Positions 6,518 to 15,785 of a stretch of 29,409 nucleotides of DNA are shown here, piece after piece. This DNA is from an uncultured Ruminococcus sp. (lineage in GTDB: Bacteria > Bacillota > Clostridia > Oscillospirales > Ruminococcaceae). The stretch is taken from the NCBI GenBank assembly GCA_910584195.1, contig CAJTYV010000030.1, positions 1 to 29,409 of the forward strand. Reading direction: 5' to 3'. Position numbers and translations under genes: made by a program. The notes under the pieces were generated by a model. It was not told the origin of the DNA, did not search any database, and saw only the letters and a list, made by a program, of their open reading frames with translations. Each line of letters begins with the position of its first letter. The first letter of the stretch is position 1.

Positions 6518-7372
6518 ATGTCCGACTTTATGAACATGCTCCACGATCCGTACACGGAGCTGCCATTCAAGCTCATGTTTTTAACCATTATTTTTCTCTT
6601 CGGCATATGTATCGGAAGTTTTCTGAACGTTGTTATTATACGTCTGCCACAGGAAGACCCCGAAGAAAGATCGCTTATAAAGCGTTCATCTCATTGTATG
6701 AACTGCGGGGCAAAAATAAGACCCATTGATCTTATTCCCGTATTCAGCTGGCTTTTTCTTCGCGGAAAATGTCATTCCTGCGGTAAAAAAATCTCTGCGA
6801 GATACCCGCTTGTGGAGTCGCTAAACGGACTTTTATACGTCCTGACGTTCATAATTCTCGATATTAATGCTAAAGCCATAATAACCTGCGTTCTTATGTC
6901 CCTTCTTATAATCATAGGTTTTATGGATTGGGACACTCAGGAAATCGACCTGATATTTGTGGGGCTCATACTTATTCTTGCAGTTCTCGCCGCAATCTTT
7001 ACAAGGGATGTAAAAATCACACACAGAATCATCGGCGCGCTGGCAATCAGCGTCCCCTTTTTCATAATCGGCGAGGTAAGCCGACCTATAATCCGTAAAA
7101 AATACGGAGAAGATTTCCGTGCCATGGAGCTTGGAGATACGGCGCTGATGTTTGCAGCCGGAGCTTTGCTCGGAACACAAGCTGTTATCGTTTCAGCATT
7201 TTTGGGTATTATCTTAGCAGCAATTGTTGGTGCAGTACTTAAATTTGCATTCCATAGGGATTCCAAACTTGCATTCGGTCCGTTTCTTTCAATAGGCATT
7301 GCAATAGGAATGCTATGGGGCAGCGACATTGCCGGCTGGTACATATCGCTTCTTACCGCTCAGCCGCAGTAA
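6518..7372 (+). CDS. pilD: Prepilin peptidase / N-methyltransferase PilD (A24 family)
   Basis: A 284-residue polytopic membrane protease that removes prepilin leaders and methylates the new N-terminus. Residues 24-42 (IIFLFGICIGSFLNVVIIR) open with the G-S-F-L-N-V motif. The cytoplasmic methyltransferase-associated loop has two CxxC pairs (C60/C63, C85/C88) and leads to YPLVE. Catalytic aspartates are expected at D137 (IGFMDWDTQEID) and D207 (MELGD, a variant of GxGD with Glu in place of the first Gly). About six to eight hydrophobic segments follow. AAGGAGGT precedes ATG 6518; the longer frame from 6461 would start inside the promoter. Convergent with the main pilus operon, sharing a terminator. 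Confidence 0.95.
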   Translation: MSDFMNMLHDPYTELPFKLMFLTIIFLFGICIGSFLNVVIIRLPQEDPEERSLIKRSSHCMNCGAKIRPIDLIPVFSWLFLRGKCHSCGKKISARYPLVESLNGLLYVLTFIILDINAKAIITCVLMSLLIIIGFMDWDTQEIDLIFVGLILILAVLAAIFTRDVKITHRIIGALAISVPFFIIGEVSRPIIRKKYGEDFRAMELGDTALMFAAGALLGTQAVIVSAFLGIILAAIVGAVLKFAFHRDSKLAFGPFLSIGIAIGMLWGSDIAGWYISLLTAQPQ

Positions 7373-7387
7373 GGCGAAAAAATAATT

Positions 7388-7422
7388 ACAGGCAGCAGCA
7401 ATTTTACTGCTGCCTGTTTTTT
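7388..7422. terminator. Bidirectional terminator between pilD and the pilus operon
   Basis: An 11-bp stem ACAGGCAGCAG/CTGCTGCCTGT (7388-7398 with 7407-7417) with an 8-nt loop. On the plus strand it runs into TTTTTTATTATT; on the minus strand AATTATTTTTTCG follows. It serves both convergent units. Confidence 0.9.
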
Positions 7423-7423
7423 A

Positions 7424-8587
7424 TTATTTATAAACTATGTTAGTGTCGTAAATTTCTTCGGGAAGAATATATACAATATAAATATTACCATCCCCTGCTG
7501 TAGGCTTCATTAATCTGAACGCAAGACCCATGTCAACCGAATTGATCGCCTCAAACTGCACCTTATCATCAGCTGTCTTATCGAGCGAGCCGTCATTCTT
7601 AGTCTTAAGCTTGTAAAACGGCGCTGAAGTAGCTTCGTTTGTTCTTATTGCGTTAATAAATGCCATACTTGCCGTGCTCATATGACAAGGCGACTTAAAT
7701 ACATCTTCCGTTGTATCATCCACACCATCTGCATCCGTATCGTATGAAACGGAAGTCTTGCCGCCGGTCTGATTCTGATATGCAACAACGTTAAGAGCAA
7801 AATTCTTGCCTGTATTGCTGTCATATTCTATTTTATTTCCGGCGCTGTCCGTCATTGGATTAAGCTTACTGTAATAAGCTCTTTTACCTGCATCCAAGTA
7901 AGCCGGATCGGTTGACGGAATTGATTCGAGATTATAGAATCCCAATTTGTAGTAGTAATTATAATCTTTAAAATGTTCGGGATTTATAGACGGCTTATTT
8001 TGTGAAACAGCCGTGATAACGCTGTCAGCGCCGCCGGGACGAATATGAACCTCTCGTTTCATTATTTCATTTCCATCTGCATCAAAAGTTCCTGTACCCA
8101 CGAACTTTTCATAAGATTCCGCCGCTGTAAAATCATAAACGGATTCGTAAATACGACCTGCCTGCAAATCTACAACGCCATTGCTGTCCAAATCAACATC
8201 GTTATTTATGAGTTTCATTACGTGAGCTTTACCGGTAATAGGATTGCCGTCCGGATCAACGACCCCTCCGAGAAACCAATCAACAAAACTTTTTACAGCC
8301 GTTGCTTCATCTGTTGAAACGGCTTCGTCCACCGCATCGGTAAATCCGCCGTTGTAAACTCTTACAAATTTCGCATAATGAACCGAATTATCAACATATT
8401 CTTCGATATTGTCAACATAAGCCGCCGTTCTTTCCTTAATCGAAGCTTTAGACATAAGCTTGGCAACAGGATCGATAAACGACATAACAAGAGTGAGAAT
8501 AATGCTGAATATAGCAAGTACAATTATCAGTTCGATAAGGGTAAAGCCCTTTTGCTTTCTTTTCTTATTCAAGCGCATCCCCTCCAT
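7424..8587 (-). CDS. Large prepilin-like protein (minor pilin)
   Basis: A protein of about 387 residues with a class III signal: basic leader NKKRKQK, then G/FTLIELIIVLAIFSII, where cleavage falls after G and E is at +5. The hydrophobic helix continues to about residue 40. The C-terminal domain of about 340 residues is unusually large for a pilin and has no motif I recognise; it is rich in Asp, Asn and Tyr. Last gene of the pilus operon. The start is unsettled: ATG 8587 overlaps the previous stop (TAATG) and could be coupled; ATG 8578 sits directly on GGAGGGG; TTG 8572 has that ribosome site at the best spacing. It is probably a minor pilin or tip subunit (inference). Confidence 0.85.
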   Translation of the reverse strand: MEGMRLNKKRKQKGFTLIELIIVLAIFSIILTLVMSFIDPVAKLMSKASIKERTAAYVDNIEEYVDNSVHYAKFVRVYNGGFTDAVDEAVSTDEATAVKSFVDWFLGGVVDPDGNPITGKAHVMKLINNDVDLDSNGVVDLQAGRIYESVYDFTAAESYEKFVGTGTFDADGNEIMKREVHIRPGGADSVITAVSQNKPSINPEHFKDYNYYYKLGFYNLESIPSTDPAYLDAGKRAYYSKLNPMTDSAGNKIEYDSNTGKNFALNVVAYQNQTGGKTSVSYDTDADGVDDTTEDVFKSPCHMSTASMAFINAIRTNEATSAPFYKLKTKNDGSLDKTADDKVQFEAINSVDMGLAFRLMKPTAGDGNIYIVYILPEEIYDTNIVYK

Positions 8588-8976
8588 TATGTTGTGGCAG
8601 CCTCGGTAACAGGCTGAATATCGGTAATATACTTCATATTCAGTCCTCTTCCGAATTCATCGCTGTGATTGGTCATTTCTTCATCGGTATAAACCTTGTA
8701 AACGTTACCGTTCAAATGCATTTTATGACCACTGTAATCAAGTTCTATATTAACTCCTCCCGCTATAGTCGGAGCAGCAGGGTTATCATAACCCACCTCA
8801 GCCACAGGAGCCTGATCGGCAACTCTTCCGTTGACTTCGCGTGCGGAACGAAGATACTTGTTTATTGCACTTGCCGACATTACGAGAACGGAAGACATTA
8901 CAGCAACTATCGCTATCGCGATAATTATCTCCAGAAGTGTCATGCCCTTCAAAATTCTTTTTTTACATTTTTTCAT
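8587..8976 (-). CDS. Prepilin-type minor pilin
   Basis: A 129-residue prepilin with leader MKKCKKRILKG, then MTLLEIIIAIAIVAVMSSVL: cleavage is expected after G11 with E at +5, and the helix reaches about residue 33. Met at +1 is a common variant of Phe. The short C-terminal domain (about 80 residues) lacks a cysteine pair. AAGGAGGG precedes ATG 8976. It follows the PilX-like gene by 12 nt and shares one base with the next start codon, so the last genes are tightly coupled. It could be a minor pilin (PilV/PilI type) or, less likely, the major pilin, because no other small pilin lies in the window. Confidence 0.9.
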   Translation of the reverse strand: MKKCKKRILKGMTLLEIIIAIAIVAVMSSVLVMSASAINKYLRSAREVNGRVADQAPVAEVGYDNPAAPTIAGGVNIELDYSGHKMHLNGNVYKVYTDEEMTNHSDEFGRGLNMKYITDIQPVTEAATT

Positions 8977-8988
8977 TGCAGACCCTCC

Positions 8989-11781
8989 TTAGAATTCGCT
9001 GTAATACAGAATCTTATACCAGAACGGATCGCTGTCTTCCGCATCGCCATCGCCTTCTTTACCTCCGTCGGTAGAAAAAACGACCTCAACCGGGTTTGCG
9101 GATGTAACTGAATGAGAATTGAGGCAGCCAAAGAACATTGCCCTTTTATCTCCGTGAAGACCGTTTATATCAACATTGTTATAGTAAAAATTAGTAAACG
9201 GATTTCCATTACTTGACGCAAAATCAACATTAATATCAGGCGATATAACATTAGCCGATATAGGTTTAAAACCGCTGCTGACATTCATGTAAGAATTCGA
9301 TGTACCGTAAATATTCACATTAGGCTTGACTTTAAATCCGGGAAGTGTTCTTAAATCTTTAACGTCCGCATCGGTTATCGTGTCGGAAACTTTCTTCTTG
9401 TCAGATACGTATTTAAACTTATCGCCATATTCACCATCAAATAATTTTTGATATGAAGTTGTTAAAAGTGAAGTTTTCGTCAGATTTAATCCTCTGCTCG
9501 AATCCGCAGATTCATTAATTATTATATGAACTGTACCGCCCTTGGTATCGTCAACAACTATCTTTGAGTCTGCTTGCAGTGAAAGATTATCAATAACCAA
9601 TACCATATGATTTGCACCAGGATCTATCAAAATACTGCACTGTGACAAATTTACATCCAATCGGCAATTTTTATCAATTACATAATCATATCCGTCTTTT
9701 TGGCTAAATTCACTATCATCTGTTATAATATGCGCATCAGCTGCCAGCAATGGCTTTGCAAGCTCGGCAATTTTAGCTGGTAGAATATCAGCAGAAACAT
9801 TTACCTCATTTTCATAAGGATTTGCAACGTCTTCAAGAACTTCTTCAATCGTCATTATTACCTTTGTATCCGTATCAGAACCGATAATAACCGATTTTTC
9901 CGCATACGCAGGGTATATCGCAGTTTCATTTAAAGCTGACAAATAGCTGTCTGCACTTTCCAGTGTAATCCCATAATCAAATTCCGCATCTTTAACTTTT
10001 ATTGCATAGTTTGCCGTGCTTTCATAGTTATTCTTATTCTTATACGAATCGGGCACTACTTCCGTTTTAGCGTAGAATTTGTTATTCGTTCCCTCAACAA
10101 AGCACAGTGCATCTGTCTCAAAACCATAAATAACAGGAATTGCATAATCAATATGGTGTTGATCGACTTGTGCTCCATTGGTTTTTTCGTTTTCTTCCGC
10201 ATTAATTGTATAATATAGCTCAACTTCTGCAGGATTTTCAATATTGTTATTTACAGCCAGCTCTGAGTCTTCTTGGAACACACCGTCTATAAATAATCTT
10301 CCGTCATTAAGATTTGCATTCGGATCAGGTCCACACCAATTTCCGTCAGGCTTCAGCGAAGGTTCACATTTCCAATAATATCCGGTTTTATTTGGAATTT
10401 TAACAGTTTTTGTGCTTTCCTTGTAGTATATCTTTTTGTCCGCTGCTACTGTAAGGTTTTCTTCCCCTTCAAGTTCGCCGCCGACAACCACATTACCGTT
10501 AACAGTCACATCTACTCCTACTGTTAAATTGCCCTCAACACGCACATCACCCTGAACTGTCACTTTTTCCAGCTCAAGATTTCCCTTGGTACAAATATCG
10601 CCAACTACTTCATTATCTACCTTTTGATCGGTATAACGATTGACAACGCTGCCGGTCCAAGCATAAAGAGAAGTTTTGTTCTTTGCCTTTATTATATTTG
10701 TGACGCCCGTATCCATACAATAAATGCTTCCGTTAATCTGCATATTATTCGGATTATCCACCTGTAAATTACCGCAGAATACATTCATTGGAGCTTTGTT
10801 ATCAACAAATCCCAAACACACGTCTCCGATTATCTTGCCGTCAACATACACATAAGGTATCTCATTAAAATTCCAGCTACTCTCTGCTGCACCGCTGTAT
10901 AAATAATTAAGCTGTGAAGGAGCATTATTGTGGAATATCATATCACCCCATACAGTAACGCCTGAACCTTTATTAGGAAAAATCAAATGTGACCAGTTTT
11001 CAGTATACATATTATTACATACGTACAAAGGCGTTTCAATACTGGCTCCGCTGTTAGGTCCTTTCAAAGCAGTCTTATCTGTTCCGTCATATGCGTCAAT
11101 AAGGCTGTTTGAGTTATTCATAAATACATCATGATTGGAATTACCGGTTTCATCAACATACTTATAATTTTCCGCATCATCTTTCTTAGGCAAACCTATA
11201 TAAGCGCCGCCCCAGATACTGGTCTGGGTAGCCAAACTTGCATCAGCGGTAGTAACAAATCCAGCGCCTCCGCTGCCGCTGCCCTCGTTATCTTCCTTAT
11301 CATGCTTAAGAACATATACAGATGCCGAAGATGTTACGCCTGACATTGTAACGTTTGAAGTAAATTTCAGAAGATCTCTTTCGAGCCATTCCTCTTTTGT
11401 CTCGTCATAAAACTTTTTTGTTCCCGCATAAGAAATGGTAACATCGTCAATATTACCCATAGAGGCTAAACTATCGCTGCCTCCGGGATTGCTTAACCCT
11501 ACCTTTACTTGAAGCGGAGTATCTGTAGATTTAAGCGCGCCTACAGCGGCTTTATATTCCTTAGCTCCTGCAACATTTTTATCAAGCGCGGAAACAGCGC
11601 TCTCAGCCACAGAACGGGCGGTGATACCCGTCTGTGCGCTTGAGTAATTAACATGCGCTCTGTTGTTTGCAGCCAAAGCAAGAGCCATTGTACCGAACAG
11701 GAACACTATCAGAATAGACATTACGAATACTACCGTCAGCAGAACTGAACCGTGCAGTTTTCTCTTTTTTCGCGTATTCAT
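8989..11781 (-). CDS. Very large PilX-like pilus assembly protein
   Basis: A protein of about 930 residues. The N-terminus (MNTRKKRKLHGSVLLTVVF) has a basic stretch and one membrane helix at about 11-35 followed by N-N-R-A, resembling PilX N-terminal domains; the pilin Glu at +5 is missing. A Gly-Ser linker (EGSGSGGAG) is near residue 170. The middle contains a bactofilin-like run of short strands (GDICTKGNLELEKVTVQGD, VRVEGNLTVGVDVTVNGN, VVVGGELEGEENLTVAADK), likely a beta-helix or beta-solenoid. The rest is not recognised. PilX proteins are usually under 250 residues, so this is exceptional. I chose ATG 11781 (AAGGCGGT upstream) over the TTG at 11844, which would overlap pilO. It may be a tip adhesin or surface-displayed module (inference). 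Confidence 0.75.
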   Translation of the reverse strand: MNTRKKRKLHGSVLLTVVFVMSILIVFLFGTMALALAANNRAHVNYSSAQTGITARSVAESAVSALDKNVAGAKEYKAAVGALKSTDTPLQVKVGLSNPGGSDSLASMGNIDDVTISYAGTKKFYDETKEEWLERDLLKFTSNVTMSGVTSSASVYVLKHDKEDNEGSGSGGAGFVTTADASLATQTSIWGGAYIGLPKKDDAENYKYVDETGNSNHDVFMNNSNSLIDAYDGTDKTALKGPNSGASIETPLYVCNNMYTENWSHLIFPNKGSGVTVWGDMIFHNNAPSQLNYLYSGAAESSWNFNEIPYVYVDGKIIGDVCLGFVDNKAPMNVFCGNLQVDNPNNMQINGSIYCMDTGVTNIIKAKNKTSLYAWTGSVVNRYTDQKVDNEVVGDICTKGNLELEKVTVQGDVRVEGNLTVGVDVTVNGNVVVGGELEGEENLTVAADKKIYYKESTKTVKIPNKTGYYWKCEPSLKPDGNWCGPDPNANLNDGRLFIDGVFQEDSELAVNNNIENPAEVELYYTINAEENEKTNGAQVDQHHIDYAIPVIYGFETDALCFVEGTNNKFYAKTEVVPDSYKNKNNYESTANYAIKVKDAEFDYGITLESADSYLSALNETAIYPAYAEKSVIIGSDTDTKVIMTIEEVLEDVANPYENEVNVSADILPAKIAELAKPLLAADAHIITDDSEFSQKDGYDYVIDKNCRLDVNLSQCSILIDPGANHMVLVIDNLSLQADSKIVVDDTKGGTVHIIINESADSSRGLNLTKTSLLTTSYQKLFDGEYGDKFKYVSDKKKVSDTITDADVKDLRTLPGFKVKPNVNIYGTSNSYMNVSSGFKPISANVISPDINVDFASSNGNPFTNFYYNNVDINGLHGDKRAMFFGCLNSHSVTSANPVEVVFSTDGGKEGDGDAEDSDPFWYKILYYSEF

Positions 11782-11827
11782 TTTACTTACCGCCTTTCCG
11801 TTATTAAATAACATCAGCGAGGAAGAA

Positions 11828-12580
11828 TTATTCTGCCATTTCAAGATTTGGTGCGTCCATTTCGTATACAGAGTAAAGCGTTATAGTGAATGTAGCTGTA
11901 GGAGTTTTCTCTTCCTCTTCGTCAGTGGGCTGCGTGTCTTTTCTTTCCTTGATCTCAATATCAGCAAGACCTACGGAATTGATAATTATTGTTTCTTTCT
12001 GCTCTTCAAGGGCTTTCATGTAATTCCAGATGTCCTCTTTTTCGCCTGTTACATTAATGGTATATTGCGCATTAAGCACAGTCTCTGCCGTTCTCTCGGA
12101 AAGAGCGTTACTTTCAGCTTTTCTGTCGTTGATCTGACTCTGCTGCGAACCGTTTATATCCGACTGAGTAAGCAGATCCTCTCCTATAATCGTAGGAGTG
12201 AAATAATAGTACTCAAGAGTACCGGTTGCAAGGTCGCCGGCAGCAAGGGTGCTTACCTTTACTTTGTTTTCTTCTGCAAACTTCTGCATATACTGATCGA
12301 CCTTACGAGCATTATATATGCTGTTGTAATCTACAAAGTCACCTGCAAGCTCCGATGCCTCGTTGTAAGCTTTTGTAATATCGTCCTTTATGCCGGGAAT
12401 CTCGGCAATCTTGCCGTCAACCTCGTCACGCTGCTTCTGTAGATCCGCCAAAGCCGCCTTATCGCTCTTTATGTCCTCGTTCTTGGGCTTTATTAAAAGG
12501 AAGAAGCCTGCAATAAGGAGTACGAGCGCCAAGAGAACGCCAAGGATAACCTTATCTCTGTAATTAAGTTTCATTTTCAT
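11828..12580 (-). CDS. pilO: Type IV pilus inner-membrane platform protein PilO
   Basis: A 250-residue protein with a short cytoplasmic start, one membrane helix at about 11-31 (VILGVLLALVLLIAGFFLL), a coiled coil at about 33-80 (KSDKAALADLQKQRDEVD onwards) and an extracytoplasmic alpha/beta domain including the PilO-like segment YTINVTGEKEDIWNYMKALE. It pairs with PilN to connect the cytoplasmic PilM ring to the pilus. A Glu-rich insert (TDEEEEKTP) lies near residue 225. GGGAGGT precedes; ATG 12580 and ATG 12574 are both possible, the second with better spacing. It begins 12 nt after the pilMN stop. No PilP or PilQ follows, as expected for a cell without an outer membrane. Confidence 0.85.
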   Translation of the reverse strand: MKMKLNYRDKVILGVLLALVLLIAGFFLLIKPKNEDIKSDKAALADLQKQRDEVDGKIAEIPGIKDDITKAYNEASELAGDFVDYNSIYNARKVDQYMQKFAEENKVKVSTLAAGDLATGTLEYYYFTPTIIGEDLLTQSDINGSQQSQINDRKAESNALSERTAETVLNAQYTINVTGEKEDIWNYMKALEEQKETIIINSVGLADIEIKERKDTQPTDEEEEKTPTATFTITLYSVYEMDAPNLEMAE

Positions 12581-12592
12581 CTACCTCCCTTA

Positions 12593-14275
12593 TTACGCTG
12601 CCGCTTCTTCGTTCGTTGTATCATCTTCAGCCGCAGCATCGTCCTCAGACGGATGGTATGCGCTTTCTCTGCCGTTTATAGCGACTGTTACGCCAAATGA
12701 TACGGTTTCAGTTTCATCGCCTTCGATTACGTGAGCGTCCTCGCCTTCGCCGATCTGAATCTCTTCCTTTTCAATCAGTACGGTGTAGCCGCTGTAGGAA
12801 GCAGCCGCATAGTATCCCTTATTTTCAGAGAAGCTCTCGTCAAGAAGATTGTCGATAAACATTGAAGGAAGCTTCTGAACATAATCTTCGCTGCCCGCCG
12901 CTTCAACCGTGAAATTGAACGTTCCCGCAGCATAAGCAGGAAGCGAGATATAGCACTCGTCAAGCTTAAGATCCTCGGCAGTCTTATCCAAAACAGCCTG
13001 AATCGTCTCATATTTATCGCCGTTGATAACCGGCTGCGAGAAGAACGCATCATGAGAGTTGACCATCTTTGTATTATATTCGTTAACAGTATCGCGCATT
13101 GCAAGAAGCTTATCTCTATGTGCAAGCTGATTCTTTACCTCCGCCGATTCAAGATATGTCTGAATATCGGTCATATCGCTCTGAATTCCGTTGTCGTACA
13201 TTGTCATTCCCAGCCATGTACCGCCAACAATAACGGCTGCTCCAAGAACAAGACCGAGCATAAGACCAAGACCGGCATTGTCATCCTGCGACTTTCCGCT
13301 TCCGCCGGCTTTCTTCATTGCGGCGCTAAGTTCTGTTTCGAGAAGGTTAATTTTTTCTGTTTCTCTGTTACGCTTGAACATTGCGCCGATAGCGTTTGCG
13401 TACAGTGAAAATTCAAGGTTCTCATGACCGTGGATCTGCGGAGGAACGTTGATAAGACTTGTATTAAGATCAAGCTTTTCCAGTTCGTCTGTGATTCTTA
13501 CATAGTCGTGAGTATCGCCGTAAAGAATAACGTTTTCGATAATTTCGCCCGTATTGCGGCTTCTATGGAACTGAAGCATACGGAATATGTTTTCGTTGAC
13601 TGCTTCAAAAACGTAATCGGCAGATCCGCCGTAATCATCGGGATCAACTGAAGCGAAACGCGAGAACGAAAGCTGACCCTGCTCATAAAGGTTGAGCGAA
13701 ATAAAGTTAGGGTCAATCTGAACAGCGAGAAGAGGCATTTTAGACTTGATTTTCGTATCGGCAAGAAGAACCTTTGTGATACAGTTACAGCCGACCATGA
13801 CCGATCTGAGAGAAATTCCGAGAAGCTTAAAAACCTCCCTGTAGCTGTTAACGATCTCATAAGGGCAGGCTGTAGCCAGCACCTTTATCATACTTTCGCC
13901 GTTTTCGCCTTTCTCCTCAGCATCACCTACAATTACATATGTAACGGAGAAAGTATCGTCAAGATTAAGCTCAGCCTGCATCTGCTGCTTAACCGTTTTC
14001 TGCATATCCTGCGGCTTTACTCTCGGAACGGTAAGCTCCTTGAAAATAGTCAGGTTAGAGGACAGTGAAACGATAGCCTCCTTGTCTGGCATTTTATTTC
14101 TTTTGAGGACACCGTTGACAAGCGTTGCAACGTTGGGAACATCTTTAACATGACCGTTAACGATAAGTCCTTCCTCAAGGTTAAGTGTTGCCGCAGAGCT
14201 GATCTTTATTTTTCCGTTGCTCTCAACGCCTTTAACAACACGTATATTTCTATCGGTAATATCAAATGACAGCAT
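12593..14275 (-). CDS. pilM: PilM-PilN fusion protein
   Basis: A 560-residue protein. Residues 1-300 are PilM, an actin-like ATPase that forms the cytoplasmic ring (MLSFDITDRNIRVVKGV start, typical of PilM; VILYGDTHDY phosphate loop at 249-258). Residues 308-315 (KINLLETE) match the INLLP-type motif that, in separate PilN proteins, docks into PilM. A Gly/Ser/Asp linker follows, then a membrane helix at about 335-358 and a PilN-like extracytoplasmic domain ending in an Asp/Glu/Ala tail. In other bacteria these are two genes; here they are one reading frame with no internal stop, and pilO follows directly, keeping the M-N-O order. AAAGGTGG precedes ATG 14275. The N-terminal assignment is sure; the PilN half rests on position, motif and topology. 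Confidence 0.85.
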   Translation of the reverse strand: MLSFDITDRNIRVVKGVESNGKIKISSAATLNLEEGLIVNGHVKDVPNVATLVNGVLKRNKMPDKEAIVSLSSNLTIFKELTVPRVKPQDMQKTVKQQMQAELNLDDTFSVTYVIVGDAEEKGENGESMIKVLATACPYEIVNSYREVFKLLGISLRSVMVGCNCITKVLLADTKIKSKMPLLAVQIDPNFISLNLYEQGQLSFSRFASVDPDDYGGSADYVFEAVNENIFRMLQFHRSRNTGEIIENVILYGDTHDYVRITDELEKLDLNTSLINVPPQIHGHENLEFSLYANAIGAMFKRNRETEKINLLETELSAAMKKAGGSGKSQDDNAGLGLMLGLVLGAAVIVGGTWLGMTMYDNGIQSDMTDIQTYLESAEVKNQLAHRDKLLAMRDTVNEYNTKMVNSHDAFFSQPVINGDKYETIQAVLDKTAEDLKLDECYISLPAYAAGTFNFTVEAAGSEDYVQKLPSMFIDNLLDESFSENKGYYAAASYSGYTVLIEKEEIQIGEGEDAHVIEGDETETVSFGVTVAINGRESAYHPSEDDAAAEDDTTNEEAAA

Positions 14276-14299
14276 TTTCTTTTTTCCACCTTTCCGTGT

Positions 14300-15499
14300 T
14301 TATTCGTTCTCGATAGATTCCATTGAACCGTAGAGTGCGGGGTAAATACCTACTACTACCATACCGATTATAATACCCATGAAGATAAGCATTACAGGCT
14401 CAACCATGTGAACAAGTCTTTCAACAGCTGAGTCGGATTCTTCCTCGTAGTAATCTGAAGTTTTTTCAAGAATCGAGTCAAGCGCGCCCGATTCCTCGCC
14501 GACATATATAACCGAACAGAACATTGATTCGAATATTTCCGTTCTTGTTATAGCGGACGAAAGCGTTTCGCCCTGCTTAACCTCATCGACAACATCTAAA
14601 AATCTTTCGTCAACGTACATATTTCCAAGTACGGACGAAGCTCTCTGAAGACACTCTACCATTGGAATACCGCTGGAGTAAAGAGAGGAAAGTGTTCTTG
14701 CAAAACGCGCCGTATAAATCTTTGTTACGAGAGGACCCCAGCCCGGTCCCTTCAGTATCATACGATCGACCTTATACCGTATATTAGGCGCTTTCAAAGC
14801 GTATCTTATTCCAAAGAACAAACCAACGGCAATAATAATAAGTATGTACCACTGATGTCTGATGAAATTGGATATTGCCGCCATAACTTTGGTAAGCGCA
14901 GGCATCTGGGAAGGATCTTCATACATTTCAATAAATGTAGGCATGATGAATGTAAAGAGGAAAATTACTACTACTATACACAGTACCGCAAGGATAATAG
15001 GATAAACCATAGCGCCCTTTACGGTATTCATAAGTTTATTTTCCTTTGCGTACTGATCGGACATACGCGTCATGATAACGTCCAGCGAACCGCTGGCTTC
15101 TCCTGCTCCGACCATTGAAATAAGGAAGTCAGGGAAAGAACCTCTGTGCATTTCGAGAGTTGAAGAGAAAGATTCACCCTTCTGAACATTCTCGTAAATG
15201 TCCTGCCATATTGCCTTGGCTTTTTCGTTTTCCTGTTCGTTTCTCATAATGTCTATAGACTTTACGAGGGTAAGACCTGACGTAAGCATCGCACTGAGCT
15301 GTCGGCAGCAGAACGCAAGCTCTTTGGTGCTGAACTTATAGATAGATTTTGAAGAACCGCCCGTCTCTTCTGCATAATCTTTAATAAAGAAACCGCGTTC
15401 TTTCATCTTTTCGAGGAATTCCTGCTCATTCTCGGCATTCGCCTTACCCTTGACCTGCTTACCGCGGGCATCCTGAGCTATGTAGGAATAACTCTTCAT
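14300..15499 (-). CDS. pilC: Type IV pilus platform protein PilC (GspF family)
   Basis: A 399-residue polytopic membrane protein on which PilB assembles the pilus. It begins MKSYSYIAQDARGKQVKG, the usual PilC opening, and has two T2SSF domains: the first with GEASGSL at 133-139, the second with GEESGALD near residue 335. Membrane helices lie at about 165-190, 215-235 and 370-395. The start at ATG 15499 has GGAGGTGG upstream; a longer frame from GTG 15568 would add 23 residues not seen in the family. First gene of the pilus operon, with a leader of about 90 nt and its promoter at 15594-15622; 24 nt separate it from pilMN. Confidence 0.95.
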   Translation of the reverse strand: MKSYSYIAQDARGKQVKGKANAENEQEFLEKMKERGFFIKDYAEETGGSSKSIYKFSTKELAFCCRQLSAMLTSGLTLVKSIDIMRNEQENEKAKAIWQDIYENVQKGESFSSTLEMHRGSFPDFLISMVGAGEASGSLDVIMTRMSDQYAKENKLMNTVKGAMVYPIILAVLCIVVVIFLFTFIMPTFIEMYEDPSQMPALTKVMAAISNFIRHQWYILIIIAVGLFFGIRYALKAPNIRYKVDRMILKGPGWGPLVTKIYTARFARTLSSLYSSGIPMVECLQRASSVLGNMYVDERFLDVVDEVKQGETLSSAITRTEIFESMFCSVIYVGEESGALDSILEKTSDYYEEESDSAVERLVHMVEPVMLIFMGIIIGMVVVGIYPALYGSMESIENE

Positions 15500-15593
15500 A
15501 AAACCACCTCCGTGTTTTTTGATACGCCTCCCGTGAATCGTGTACGACACATCGGGACGCCGGGTCACATATACGCACTACCCTAACATAACA

Positions 15594-15622
15594 ATTATAA
15601 CATATTAAAAGTTATTTTTCAA
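15594..15622 (-). promoter_or_regulatory. Promoter of the pilC-pilMN-pilO-pilin operon
   Basis: Minus strand TTGAAA (15622-15617), 17-nt spacer ending TATGT, TATAAT (15599-15594). It has the same hexamers and spacing as the pilD promoter, 14 of 17 spacer positions identical, and GTTATGT just downstream in both. Confidence 0.85.
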
Positions 15623-15785
15623 TCGTGTTTTTGACATAAATAATTAAAGATTTTTTATCAATATTAACCAAATTTTATACTACAAGTAATAATCAAACTT
15701 ATATTGATGATTATATTACAAAAAGACAATTAAATTTGAAATAGAGAGGGTGAGTTGCTATACTGTGCCATATTATCATACAACT

